DNA from: Streptomyces ficellus
GTDB taxonomy: Bacteria; Actinomycetota; Actinomycetes; Streptomycetales; Streptomycetaceae
NCBI RefSeq assembly: GCF_009739905.1
Contig: NZ_CP034279.1
Coordinates: 372,001 to 436,000 of the forward strand
Length of the DNA stretch: 64,000 nucleotides
Reading direction: 5' to 3'
The translations under genes were made by a program, and so were the position numbers. Shown here piece by piece: positions 8,575-16,377 of the stretch. The notes below the pieces were generated by a model. The model was not told the DNA's origin and did not search any database. It saw only the letters and a program-made list of their open reading frames with translations. Position 1 is the stretch's first letter. Each line of letters starts with the position of its first letter.

Positions 8575-9060
8575 TCAGTCCACGACGAGGCAGGCCCGTA
8601 CGCGCTTCCCGTCGGGCAGCGGCTCCACGTCCACGCTCGCGCACAGGGCAAGGACGATCTCCAGTCCGTGCTGTCCCACCCGCCCCGGGTCGGGCGCGTG
8701 GGCGGTGGGTGCCGCCCGGTACGCGTCCGACACCGAGATCTCCAGCATCCCGCCCGCCAGCTCGAGGTCGACCCGGCAGGGCCCGGCCGCGTGCCGGACG
8801 ACGTTGGTCACGAGTTCGCTGACCACCAGGCGTGCGTCCTCGACGGTCCGGGGCCGGATGTCCGTCCCCTCGTCCGCCCTGGCCCGCAGGAACGCCGCGG
8901 TGAAGTCCCTGGCCGACCCGATGGCGTCCCCGAGGTCGGTGTAGACCGTCGAGGCGGACGCCCCCGGCCCTGCCACAGGCGAACCTCCCCGCTCTTCGTC
9001 CTGGTGGACCGCCCGGTCCGTTCTCGTCGCCTCGAGGGAGGCCGTGCCGTCACTCTGCAT
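8575..9060 (-). CDS. RsbW-like anti-sigma factor serine kinase (GHKL ATPase)
   Basis: A 161-aa protein whose residues about 35-160 form a small HATPase domain with an N box (VVSELVTNVVRHA) and a glycine motif (VGQHGLEIV). RsbW-like proteins bind a sigma factor and phosphorylate a STAS antagonist, and the STAS gene is immediately downstream. The start at 9060 is preceded by GGGGGGC. The first 35 residues are polar and probably disordered. The frame stays open far upstream, but that region shows no family similarity and overlaps the oppositely oriented glycosyltransferase. Confidence 0.85.
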   Translation of the reverse strand: MQSDGTASLEATRTDRAVHQDEERGGSPVAGPGASASTVYTDLGDAIGSARDFTAAFLRARADEGTDIRPRTVEDARLVVSELVTNVVRHAAGPCRVDLELAGGMLEISVSDAYRAAPTAHAPDPGRVGQHGLEIVLALCASVDVEPLPDGKRVRACLVVD

Positions 9061-9339
9061 ACAAGCTGCCCCCCATGGCGCTCCGGTTCCCTTCCCGCTG
9101 CCTTTCCCCCGTACCCCTGTCCCGAATCCGGCGGGACACACACCGCGGCGGGGTCTGCTGGAACCGGATGATGACGGGCCGCCCGCCCGCGCGCAAATTC
9201 GCCCCGTCCCGCACGGGCGGGACAGGGCCCCCGCGGAGGCCGACGTCGTGCACAGCCCGTCCCTTTCACGGTCCACGCACTCGCTCCGCGCCACGGTGCC
9301 ACGCCGTGGACGAAGGCGGTGGCGACGGACATAAAGAAG
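9061..9339. other. Divergent intergenic region, left part
   Basis: No convincing gene was seen between the anti-sigma kinase and the glycosyltransferase control region. On the minus strand a GGGTAC hexamer (9116-9111) resembles a SigB -10 box, but no GNNT lies 14-16 bp upstream of it. Confidence 0.5.
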
Positions 9340-9366
9340 GGCAAGGAGGTGATCCCTCTCCTTGCC
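9340..9366 (+). promoter_or_regulatory. Hairpin containing a perfect 13-nt anti-16S sequence
   Basis: The arms GGCAAGGAG (9340-9348) and CTCCTTGCC (9358-9366) pair perfectly around a 9-nt loop. Bases 9343-9355 read AAGGAGGTGATCC, the exact complement of the 16S rRNA 3' end. A possible TTG start at 9362 lies just beyond, opening a frame that overlaps the glycosyltransferase start. It could be a leader ORF with an occluded ribosome site, or simply a DNA element upstream of the promoter. Confidence 0.45.
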
Positions 9367-9388
9367 ACTCTCAATGTATAGCGCACGG

Positions 9389-9409
9389 GGGGCCTTGCGG
9401 CAAGGCCCC
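9389..9409 (+). promoter_or_regulatory. Rifamycin-associated element (RAE)-like palindrome
   Basis: GGGGCCTTG (9389-9397), a 3-nt centre CGG, and CAAGGCCCC (9401-9409) form a perfect inverted repeat. It closely resembles the RAE reported upstream of rifamycin-inactivation genes (rph, arr, rox, rgt, helR) in actinomycetes, recalled as a ~19-bp inverted repeat with a CTTGCGGCAAG core. A possible -10 sequence (TGTATAGC, 9375-9382) ends 7 bp upstream, placing the palindrome at or near the transcription start. It is 60 bp before the glycosyltransferase ATG. Confidence 0.8.
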
Positions 9410-9468
9410 GGTGGTGCCGCAGTATTACCCGTCCAAGGCCATGAACTGGGAAAACGGGGAGCCACCGC

Positions 9469-10704
9469 ATGCGCGTTCTGTTGTCGACGTACGGGTCTCG
9501 TGGGGATGTCGAACCGCTGGCGGGGCTGGCGGTGCACCTGCGGGAGCTCGGCGCCGAGGTGCGGGTGTGCGCGCCGCCGGACGAGGACTTCGCCCGGCGG
9601 CTGGCCGGTGTGGGGGTGACGATGGTGCCGGTCGGCCGGTCGGCGCGCGCGCTGACGACGGCGGGCTCGGCGCCCGCGTCGCTGCCCGAGCGCGCCGCCG
9701 AACTGATCGCCTCGCAGTTCGAGGCGGTCACCGCCGCTGCGGAGGGCTGCGACCTGGTGGTGTCGACCGGCGCGATGCCGGCCGCGGCCGGAGCGCGGTC
9801 GGTGGCCGAGAGCCTGGGCATCCCGTCCGTGGCCCTGACCTTCCAGCAGCTCACCCTGCCGTCGCCGCACCGCAGGCCGCTGGCGTACCCGGGGCGGCCG
9901 TTCCCGCCGGAGGTGACCGACAACCGGGAGCTGTGGGAGCTGGACGCGCGGAACATCCACGAACTGTTCGGCCCCGCGCTCAACCTCCACCGCGCGGCGG
10001 TCGGTCTGGCGCCGGTGGACAGCGTTCGTGACCACGTCTTCGGCGACCGGCCGTGGCTGGCGACGGACCCGGTGCTGGATCCGTGGCAGGAGACGCCGGG
10101 ACTGGACGTCGTCCAGACCGGTGCGTGGATCGTGCCCGACGTGCAGCCGCTCCCGGCCGACCTGATGGCGTTCCTGGACGCCGGCACTCCCCCGGTGTAC
10201 GTGGGCTTCGGCAGCATGCCGATGCACGGTGCGGCGGACGTCGCCCAGGTGGCCATCGGGACGATCCGCGCGCTGGGCCGCCGCGCGGTGGTGGCCCGCG
10301 GCTGGGCGGATCTCGACCTGATCGACGACGGGGACGACTGCTTCGTCGTCGGCGAGGTCAACCAGCAGGCGCTGTTCCCCCGGACCGCCGCCGTCGTGCA
10401 CCACGGTGGCGCCGGCACCACGACGACGGCCACCCGGGCCGGCACGCCCCAGGTCGTCGTCCCCCAGCTCGCGGACCAGCCGTACTGGGCGGGCAGGGTG
10501 GCCGACCTCGGTGTCGGCGTGGCGCACGACGGTCCCGTCCCGACGGCGGAGTCGCTGTCCGCCGCGCTCAGGACCGCCCTCGCGCCCGAGACGCGTGCCC
10601 GGGCGACCGCGGTCGCCGGGATGGTCCGGCCCGACGGGGCGACGGTGGCCGCGCGGCTGCTGCTCGACACGGTCCGCGACGGACGGCCGCCCCTGCGCGG
10701 GTGA
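9469..10704 (+). CDS. rgt: Glycosyltransferase, probable rifampin glycosyltransferase
   Basis: A 411-aa GT-B fold enzyme of the GtfE/UGT family. The N-terminal acceptor domain opens with LLSTYGSRGDVEPLAGLAVHLRELG. The C-terminal donor domain carries the nucleotide-sugar motif HHGGAGTTTTATRAGTPQ near residue 310. ATG has GGGGAG 7 bp upstream. The family glycosylates hydrophobic aglycones. The rifampin assignment rests on the RAE-like palindrome 60 bp upstream and the HelR-like gene immediately downstream, since both signals mark rifamycin tolerance loci. Without them a macrolide or other natural-product acceptor would be equally likely. Confidence 0.78.
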   Translation: MRVLLSTYGSRGDVEPLAGLAVHLRELGAEVRVCAPPDEDFARRLAGVGVTMVPVGRSARALTTAGSAPASLPERAAELIASQFEAVTAAAEGCDLVVSTGAMPAAAGARSVAESLGIPSVALTFQQLTLPSPHRRPLAYPGRPFPPEVTDNRELWELDARNIHELFGPALNLHRAAVGLAPVDSVRDHVFGDRPWLATDPVLDPWQETPGLDVVQTGAWIVPDVQPLPADLMAFLDAGTPPVYVGFGSMPMHGAADVAQVAIGTIRALGRRAVVARGWADLDLIDDGDDCFVVGEVNQQALFPRTAAVVHHGGAGTTTTATRAGTPQVVVPQLADQPYWAGRVADLGVGVAHDGPVPTAESLSAALRTALAPETRARATAVAGMVRPDGATVAARLLLDTVRDGRPPLRG

Positions 10705-10885
10705 CCCACCGGGGCCCGCCCGGACGGTGCGCCCTTGAACCACCGCGCTCGAACCGCACACCCGCACCCGCACCCCGCACCACCTGGTGGCCCGGACCGG
10801 CGACGGCCACCAGTTTCACCACGCCCGTCCGGGCGCCCGGCCGCGCGCCGCTTCAGCGCGAGCGGCCCAGATCGGAGCTGATGAC

Positions 10886-13054
10886 GTGAACCCCCTGACC
10901 ACCAGCGCTTTCGACCTTCCCGACCGTCTCGACGCCAAGGCCGACCCGGCGCTGATCGCCGACGACGAGCGGCACTTCGCCGCCATCGCGGAGTGCCTGG
11001 AGGAGTCGATCGCCGAGCTGACGGGCCGCCTCGACGCCGAGCGCCGAGCACCCGGCGGCATGGGCCGGCAGGCGATGGACCGGGACGCGGAGATCCACCG
11101 GCTGACCAGCCGTCTGCGCACCCTGCGCCGCTTCGGACTGGACCTGTGCCTCGGGCACATGGTCGGCGCGGACGACGCCGAGCCCGTGTACGTCGGGCGC
11201 CTCGGTCTGACCGACAGCACGGGGCGACGGCTGCTCGTCGACTGGCGCTCCCCCGCGGCCGAGCCGTTCTTCGGCGCCACGCACGCCAACCCGATGGGCC
11301 TGGCCAGCCGCCGGCGGTACCGCTGGACCCGCGGCCGGATCAGCGACTACTGGGACGAGGTCTTCACCGAGGGCGGGTTCGCCGGACACGCCGCGCTCGA
11401 CGACCAGTCCGCCTTCATCGCCAGTCTGGGCGGCGACCGGTCGCCGCGGATGCGGGACGTCCTCGGCACCATCCAGGCCGACCAGGACGCCATCATCCGC
11501 GCCGGGTCCCGTGGCGCGCTGGTCGTCGACGGCGGCCCCGGTACGGGCAAGACCGTCGTGGCGCTGCACCGCTCCGCCTACCTCCTGTACTCCGACCCCC
11601 GGCTCGGGCACCGGCGGGGCGGCGTGCTGTTCGTCGGGCCGCACGAGCCCTACCTGGGGTACGTCGCGGACGTGCTGCCCAGCCTCGGGGAGGAGGGCGT
11701 GCAGACCTGCACGCTGCGGGACCTCGTCCCGGAGGGGGCCGCGGCCACGGAGGAGGCGGACCCGGAGGTGGCCCGCCTGAAGTCGTCGGCGGCCCTGGTG
11801 AAGGCGATCGAGACGGCCGTCAGGTTCTACGAGGAGCCGCCCGCCAAGGGGATGACCGTCACGACGCACTGGTCCGGCGTACGGCTGGAGCCCGACGACT
11901 GGGCAGCGGCGTTCGACGCGGCGGAACCCGGCACTCCGCACAACGAGGCGCGTGACCAGGTCTGGGAGGAACTGCTCACGATCATCGTGGACAAGCACGG
12001 CGACGACGTCCCGCCCGAGCAGCTGCGCAGGTCCCTGCCGCGCAACCGGGAGCTCGCCGCGGCCTTCAACGGCGCGTGGCCGCTGCTGGAGGCGACCGAC
12101 CTCGTCGGCGACCTGTGGACCGTGCCCGCCTACCTGCGCATGTGCGCGCCCTGGCTCGGCCCCGACGAGGTGCGGGCGCTCCAGCGCGCGGACGCCCAGG
12201 CCTGGACGGTGTCCGACCTGCCCCTGCTGGACGCCGCGCGGCAGCGGCTCGGCGACCCGGAGGCGTTCCGGCGCAAGCGCCGGCACCGGGCCGTCATGGC
12301 CGCCCAGCGCGAACGGATGGAGCAGGTCGTCGACAACCTCGTCAACGCCGTGGCCGACTCCGGCGCCGACGGTGACGACGGCGAGGGCCTGGTCACCATG
12401 TTGCGCGGCCAGGACGCCCGGGTCAGCCTGGCCGACGAGTCCGAGGTGCCGGTCGCCGACCCCGACGTGCTGGCCGGACCGTTCGCACACGTCGTCGTGG
12501 ACGAGGCGCAGGAACTCACCGACGCGCAGTGGCAGATGCTGCTGCTGCGGTGCCCCTCGCGGAGCTTCACCATCGTCGGGGACCGCGCCCAGGCCCGGCA
12601 CGGGTTCACGGAGTCGTGGCGGGAGCGGCTGGAGCGGGTCGGCTTCGACCGGATCGAGCAGGCGTCGCTGAGCGTCAACTACCGGACGCCGGAGGAGATC
12701 ATGGCGGAGGCGGAGCCGGTCATCCGGGCCGTGCTCCCGGACGCCAACGTGCCGGTCTCCATCCGCGGCGGCGGCCTGCCCGTCGTGCACGGAGACGTGT
12801 CGGAGCGGGACACGATCCTGGACGACTGGCTCGCCGCGCATCCCGAGGGGGTCGCGTGCGTCATCGGCGATCCGTCCTTCCGGTCGACGGCACGGGTGCG
12901 GTCGCTGGCCCCGGAGCTGACGAAGGGGCTCGAGTTCGACCTGGTCGTCCTCGTCGACCCGGAAGCGTTCGGGACGGGCGTCGGGGGCGCGGTGGACCGG
13001 TACGTCGCGATGACCCGCGCGACCCGCCGGCTCGTCGTCCTGACCAGCTCCTGA
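10886..13054 (+). CDS. helR: HelR-like RNA polymerase-associated helicase (HelD family)
   Basis: A 722-aa superfamily 1 ATPase of the HelD group. The GTG at 10886 is selected because CGGAG precedes it by 8 bp. The N-terminal arm (about residues 10-90) is predicted coiled coil, the type that reaches the RNAP secondary channel in HelD proteins. Walker A is GGPGTGKT near residue 215, Walker B/motif II VVDEAQ near 537, motif III GDRAQA, and motif VI MTRATRR near 708. HelR displaces rifamycins from RNA polymerase and is characteristically RAE-controlled. It lies 181 bp behind rgt, with no separate RAE seen, so the two may share a transcript. Confidence 0.82.
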   Translation: MNPLTTSAFDLPDRLDAKADPALIADDERHFAAIAECLEESIAELTGRLDAERRAPGGMGRQAMDRDAEIHRLTSRLRTLRRFGLDLCLGHMVGADDAEPVYVGRLGLTDSTGRRLLVDWRSPAAEPFFGATHANPMGLASRRRYRWTRGRISDYWDEVFTEGGFAGHAALDDQSAFIASLGGDRSPRMRDVLGTIQADQDAIIRAGSRGALVVDGGPGTGKTVVALHRSAYLLYSDPRLGHRRGGVLFVGPHEPYLGYVADVLPSLGEEGVQTCTLRDLVPEGAAATEEADPEVARLKSSAALVKAIETAVRFYEEPPAKGMTVTTHWSGVRLEPDDWAAAFDAAEPGTPHNEARDQVWEELLTIIVDKHGDDVPPEQLRRSLPRNRELAAAFNGAWPLLEATDLVGDLWTVPAYLRMCAPWLGPDEVRALQRADAQAWTVSDLPLLDAARQRLGDPEAFRRKRRHRAVMAAQRERMEQVVDNLVNAVADSGADGDDGEGLVTMLRGQDARVSLADESEVPVADPDVLAGPFAHVVVDEAQELTDAQWQMLLLRCPSRSFTIVGDRAQARHGFTESWRERLERVGFDRIEQASLSVNYRTPEEIMAEAEPVIRAVLPDANVPVSIRGGGLPVVHGDVSERDTILDDWLAAHPEGVACVIGDPSFRSTARVRSLAPELTKGLEFDLVVLVDPEAFGTGVGGAVDRYVAMTRATRRLVVLTSS

Positions 13055-13071
13055 CGGGTCGCCGGCCTCCG

Positions 13072-13209
13072 CTAGGGAGTGTCTTCAAAGTAGCGTCGTC
13101 CGCCCGGAGGGCGGGGCCGGCGGCGTCATGGGGGTCCCCCCGCGCGAGCGCAGCCGAGCGTGCGTGCCAGGAGTCGCCGGGCAGACGGGACTTTGAAGAC
13201 ACGACCTAG
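13072..13209. mobile_element. 138-bp MITE-like element with CTAG flanks
   Basis: The outer sequences are inverted: GTGTCTTCAAAGT (13079-13091) near the left end and ACTTTGAAGACAC near the right end (about 13190-13202). About 23 bp of each end are alignable, with a few mismatches just inside the flank. CTAG occurs at both borders (13072-13075 and 13206-13209), as expected for the 4-bp YTAR target duplication of IS5-type elements. There is no transposase. The interior holds the GC-rich palindromic sequence common in Streptomyces intergenic repeats. The right CTAG provides the TAG stop of the thioesterase gene. Confidence 0.7.
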
Positions 13210-13700
13210 AGACCGAAGACCGCCGGGTCGGCGGCGAGTTCCCGGAACCGGTCGCGGGGGTCCGGCACCAGCTTGCGCCGCTCGAGGTCCATCAGGCCGC
13301 CGACCCCGGACACCTCGGCTGCCACCGTGCCGTCCGCCGTGCGGATCGTCTGCTCGATACGGAAGGTCTTGCCCTCGCCCCACAGGAAGGCACAGGTGAC
13401 CGAGACCTCGTCACCCGCCCGCAGCTCGCGCCGGTAGCGCACGGTGACCTCCAGCGCCACCGGTCCGATGTTCCGCTCCAGGAGGTCCGCCTGCCGGATG
13501 CCGCCCTGCTGGAGGAACGACCAGCGTGCGTGCTCGGCGTACTGGAGGTAGACGGCCTGGTTGAGGTGGCCCTGGGTGTCGGTCTCGTATCCGCGCACCA
13601 CGACGGGCACGGAGAACGGCTCGGTCACGCTGATCCTCTCGACGACGGCGCCGGTTGAGCGCCTGATCACCATGACAACCGAATCGGGGGTGCCGGGCAT
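13206..13700 (-). CDS. Acyl-CoA thioesterase, 4HBT hotdog fold
   Basis: A 164-aa hotdog-fold protein. The segment YETDTQGHLNQAVYLQYAEHAR is the 4-hydroxybenzoyl-CoA thioesterase signature, in which the Asp near residue 41 is catalytic. It should hydrolyse an acyl-CoA in the cytosol, but the acyl group is unknown. The start is uncertain: neither ATG 13700 nor the Met 9 codons later has a clear ribosome site. Its TAG stop is formed by the CTAG edge of the MITE, so the original C-terminus may have been altered by insertion. Confidence 0.85.
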   Translation of the reverse strand: MPGTPDSVVMVIRRSTGAVVERISVTEPFSVPVVVRGYETDTQGHLNQAVYLQYAEHARWSFLQQGGIRQADLLERNIGPVALEVTVRYRRELRAGDEVSVTCAFLWGEGKTFRIEQTIRTADGTVAAEVSGVGGLMDLERRKLVPDPRDRFRELAADPAVFGL

Positions 13701-13837
13701 TCCGTGGCGGTCCCGTGGTGGTCCCCGTGGTGGTCACGGTGTGCGGCGTCGGGCGTGAGAGGACGGACGCGAGGGGCGGGGTGTGGGGGGCGGGCCGGAC
13801 GTCGCGCGCGTGCCGGCGGCCCGCCCCCTTCGCCGGG

Positions 13838-14932
13838 TCAGGTGTGGCAGGAGGTGAACTCGGCGCCGGTCTGGGCCAGGTAGATGCTGGCGCGGCCCTG
13901 CGCGTCGCTCTTGAGCGGGACGGTGACGGTGTCGGTCACCTTCCAGGGGTAGCCGTTGGCGTCGAAGGTCCATTCACCGGTGACCTTCGTCGCCAGCTCC
14001 GAGAGCGCCACCCATCCGTAGTGCCGGGCCGGGACGGTGATCATCAGGCTGTTGCCGAGGTCCTGGCGGAGGTCGTAGCTGACCTGGCCGGAGAGGGTGA
14101 GGCTGACGCTGGTCTGGACCGGGCTCGGCCCGCCGGTGCCCAGGGTCGAGGTGAAGGACACCCCGAGCTGGCTCGACCAGCCGGTGGAGGTGTTCAGCGA
14201 GAACGTCCACGGTACGGGCGCCTCGGTGCCGTTGAACCAGACGGGGGACACGCACTGCTTGGGCAGCGGCTCGGCGGGGGCCTGGGAGCCCTTCGTCCAC
14301 GAGCAGGTCGTCGCGTCCTTCTGGCAGCGCTTGGACGCGTGGTCGACGGCCGCCCGGAGCGCGGCGCCGGCCGCCTGCGACGGGATGCGCCACTGCTGCG
14401 CCCTGCTGCCGTTGCAGCCGTAGGTCTGCGTCCACGCGTCGTCGTTCTGGGCGCCGAGGACGACGTCGAGGCACTTGTTGTCACCGGCGTTGCGGATCAT
14501 GAACGTGTCGGCGGCGCCGCGTACGGGCTGGAAGTACCAGCGCTGGCTCGAGGCGCCGCTGCAGGACTGCTGCCTGAGCGGGAAGCCGATCGCGGCGCAC
14601 TTGCCGGTGGTGCCGTTGACGAGGTTGAACGATCCGTCGGCCTGGGTGACGGCGTTCCACTTCTGGTGGTACCCGGGTGCGGAGTTGGTGACGAGGAAGA
14701 CCCCGTCGCCGGTGTTGCCGTTCTGCACGTCCAGGTTGCGGCCGCTGTTGACGGACGTCAGGGTCAGGCCGTCGAGACCGGACGCGCCGGCGGCCCCGGC
14801 GGCGTCGGTCGCGCGCGGTTGGCCGGTGGCCTGTGCGGTGCCGGTTCCGGCGGCCAGGCCGAGGACGGCGCAGAGCGAGGCGATGAGCACGGCGAAGGTT
14901 CTGGGTAAGCCGCGGTGTCCGAACGGAGACAT
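13838..14932 (-). CDS. Secreted ricin-type beta-trefoil lectin with C-terminal beta-rich domain
   Basis: A 364-aa exported protein. A signal peptide occupies residues 1-35 (TFAVLIASLCAVLGLAAG, cleavage near AQA). Residues about 52-190 form a ricin B-like trefoil with three QxW-type repeats (YHQKW, SSQRW, RAQQW). The rest contains Cys pairs, then a long Ser/Thr-rich amphipathic stretch (about 255-300) followed by MITVPARHYGWVAL, resembling the layout of aerolysin/ETX-type pore formers that carry trefoil lectin domains. The lectin call is firm. The pore-forming idea is inference. The ATG at 14932 has AAGGGGG upstream. It is monocistronic. Confidence 0.78.
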   Translation of the reverse strand: MSPFGHRGLPRTFAVLIASLCAVLGLAAGTGTAQATGQPRATDAAGAAGASGLDGLTLTSVNSGRNLDVQNGNTGDGVFLVTNSAPGYHQKWNAVTQADGSFNLVNGTTGKCAAIGFPLRQQSCSGASSQRWYFQPVRGAADTFMIRNAGDNKCLDVVLGAQNDDAWTQTYGCNGSRAQQWRIPSQAAGAALRAAVDHASKRCQKDATTCSWTKGSQAPAEPLPKQCVSPVWFNGTEAPVPWTFSLNTSTGWSSQLGVSFTSTLGTGGPSPVQTSVSLTLSGQVSYDLRQDLGNSLMITVPARHYGWVALSELATKVTGEWTFDANGYPWKVTDTVTVPLKSDAQGRASIYLAQTGAEFTSCHT

Positions 14933-14951
14933 GTCAGAACAACCCCCTTGT

Positions 14952-14968
14952 CCGATCGGTCCGATCGG
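14952..14968. promoter_or_regulatory. Paired CCGATCGG palindromes upstream of the lectin gene
   Basis: Two CCGATCGG palindromes (14952-14959 and 14961-14968), separated by one base, lie 20 bp upstream of the lectin start. They could be a tandem operator or could simply shape the 5' leader. No regulator can be named. Confidence 0.4.
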
Positions 14969-15195
14969 GTCGCATCGGACCCGGTCAGAGCGTTGCGTAC
15001 GCGTGGCGAACGGTAGGCACACTATCGCCGCGGGTGACGTTCCGGGGATCGACTTCCGGCTGACTCGGGCGGCCCGCTGTCCGGAAAGGCGCGGGATGGC
15101 GCGGGGTTGATCCGTGCTCGATGGGCGATGCGCGATCGGTCCAGCGACCTCCCGGGGGCGGGGGTGACCGGCCGTGCCCCCGCCCGGGTGGTGTC

Positions 15196-15969
15196 TCAGT
15201 CGGCCGTGTGGGGGCGGGCCGGGGCGGGCGCGGTGCGGTGGCGGGGGGCGGCCTGGCGCGGTGGCCGGGTCAGGGTGATCTGCCGGACGAGTTGCTGGAA
15301 GCAGGCCAGCGCGGCGACGGCGGGCAGGCCCGCGGCGACGGCGTCGAGCGGGGTGCGGGGCGCCTGGGCGACGCACAGCAGCATGGCGATGGTCGAGAAC
15401 AGGACGACGGCGGACCACGAGTGGGTGGCCCGGCGCCGGTGGAAGGCGGCGCGGAGGATGGACAGGGAAGCGACCAGCCACGGGCCGTACACGAGCAGGG
15501 GCCACCACCGGAGTACGGCGTCGGAGGCCCGGGGCCCGGTGGCGTTGCGGAGCAGGGGGCCGTACGTGACCATGCCGCCGTAGACGCTGACCATGGCGAC
15601 GATGACGGCGGTCAGGGCGGCGATCAGGATGCTGCCGGTCCGCAGCAGGGTGATGACCCGCTTCTTGGCGGGTACGCGGCGATGGCTCACGCCGGGAGGG
15701 CGCACCGGCGGGAGCTCGGCGGTGACCGGCTGGAGGTCCTCCAGGAGGTCGTCGTCGTGCGCGGCCGGGGTGTCGGCCGGGGCGGCGGACGGGGTGGTGG
15801 GGGGCGGGACGATCCACTGCCGGGACGGGTCGGTCTCCAGCAGCAGATTGACCAGTTCCTCGTCCCACGAGGGGTCCGGTGTGTCCCAGGAGGGATCCGG
15901 TGTGCCGGACGAGGGACGCGCCGGTCGCGCCGGCCTGCCGCCGACCGGCTGGTAGTCGTATTCATACAT
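15196..15969 (-). CDS. DUF2637 family membrane protein
   Basis: A 257-aa protein with an acidic, Pro-rich cytosolic N-terminus of about 100 residues (including two copies of TPDPSWD), then four hydrophobic segments (SILIAALTAVIVAMVSVYGG, WWPLLVYGPWLVASLSI, a segment around VVLFSTIAMLLCVAQ, and AGLPAVAALACFQQ) and a basic tail. DUF2637 includes SpdB2-like plasmid-transfer proteins and chromosomal homologues. The start at 15969 gives an 8-bp overlap with the preceding gene. An ATG at 15987 is an alternative. Function is unknown. Confidence 0.78.
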   Translation of the reverse strand: MYEYDYQPVGGRPARPARPSSGTPDPSWDTPDPSWDEELVNLLLETDPSRQWIVPPPTTPSAAPADTPAAHDDDLLEDLQPVTAELPPVRPPGVSHRRVPAKKRVITLLRTGSILIAALTAVIVAMVSVYGGMVTYGPLLRNATGPRASDAVLRWWPLLVYGPWLVASLSILRAAFHRRRATHSWSAVVLFSTIAMLLCVAQAPRTPLDAVAAGLPAVAALACFQQLVRQITLTRPPRQAAPRHRTAPAPARPHTAD

Positions 15970-16258
15970 CCCGGGCCCGTCCTGCATTTTCTCCGCGGCG
16001 GACCGTGGAGGGTTCCGCCGCGTGGAACTCCGCCTGGATCCGGCTCATTGTCATCAGGAAGTCCTCCAGCGCCGAGGACGAGTAGTGCAGATCGATGCAC
16101 TCCGTCCCGTGACGCAGAGTCGCCCCCTTGCCCGCGGTCGACGCGGCGAAGCCCGGCGTGAATGTCCACTTGCCCGCCCGGGTGGCCCCGGTGCGGTTGT
16201 ACCGACTGTCTCCGGCGAGGTTCCGGGGGAACGACGTACTCACCTGCGCTGTGGTCAT
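15962..16258 (-). CDS. Small hypothetical protein upstream of DUF2637 gene
   Basis: A 98-aa protein that I do not recognise beyond a recurring association with DUF2637 genes in Streptomyces. The ATG at 16258 has GGGGGA 5 bp upstream. It is soluble and mixed in charge, with no membrane segment and a single Cys in HGTECIDLHYSS. The DUF2637 gene starts within its last codons, so translation is probably coupled. Confidence 0.65.
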   Translation of the reverse strand: MTTAQVSTSFPRNLAGDSRYNRTGATRAGKWTFTPGFAASTAGKGATLRHGTECIDLHYSSSALEDFLMTMSRIQAEFHAAEPSTVRRGENAGRARDV

Positions 16259-16349
16259 ATTCCCCCTAACGCCACAGATCGCGATCCAGGTGTGCGTCAT
16301 CAGAGTGACAACGCTGGGGCATTCGGGTGCCTTTGCGGGCGGTTTATCG

Positions 16350-16377
16350 CTCCGATGGCGAGTTGCCGACATCGGAG
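16350..16377. promoter_or_regulatory. Inverted repeat upstream of the 98-aa gene
   Basis: CTCCGATG (16350-16357) and CATCGGAG (16370-16377) are perfect inverted arms with a 12-bp spacer, about 90 bp upstream of the start at 16258. The span fits a dimeric regulator site or a leader hairpin. The rest of 16259-16511 shows nothing else I can assign. Confidence 0.4.

Noticed and set aside
9111..9116. GGGTAC on the minus strand as a SigB promoter for the anti-sigma operon
   Set aside because: No GNNT occurs 14-16 bp upstream, so only half of the consensus is met.
9343..9355. Remnant of an rRNA gene
   Set aside because: Similarity to the 16S 3' end stops after 13 bases and no other rRNA-like sequence is near.
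9362..9619. 85-codon frame starting at TTG behind the anti-16S sequence, as a real protein
   Set aside because: Most of it overlaps the glycosyltransferase in another frame and is Arg/Cys/Gly-rich like other shadows. Only a short leader role remains conceivable.
9060..10773. Extension of the anti-sigma kinase frame upstream to about 732 residues
   Set aside because: The extra residues are antisense to the glycosyltransferase and have no recognisable domain. A suitable start with a purine-rich site exists at 9060.
13072..13209. Intact insertion sequence
   Set aside because: There is no transposase coding capacity in 138 bp. Only a non-autonomous element is supported.
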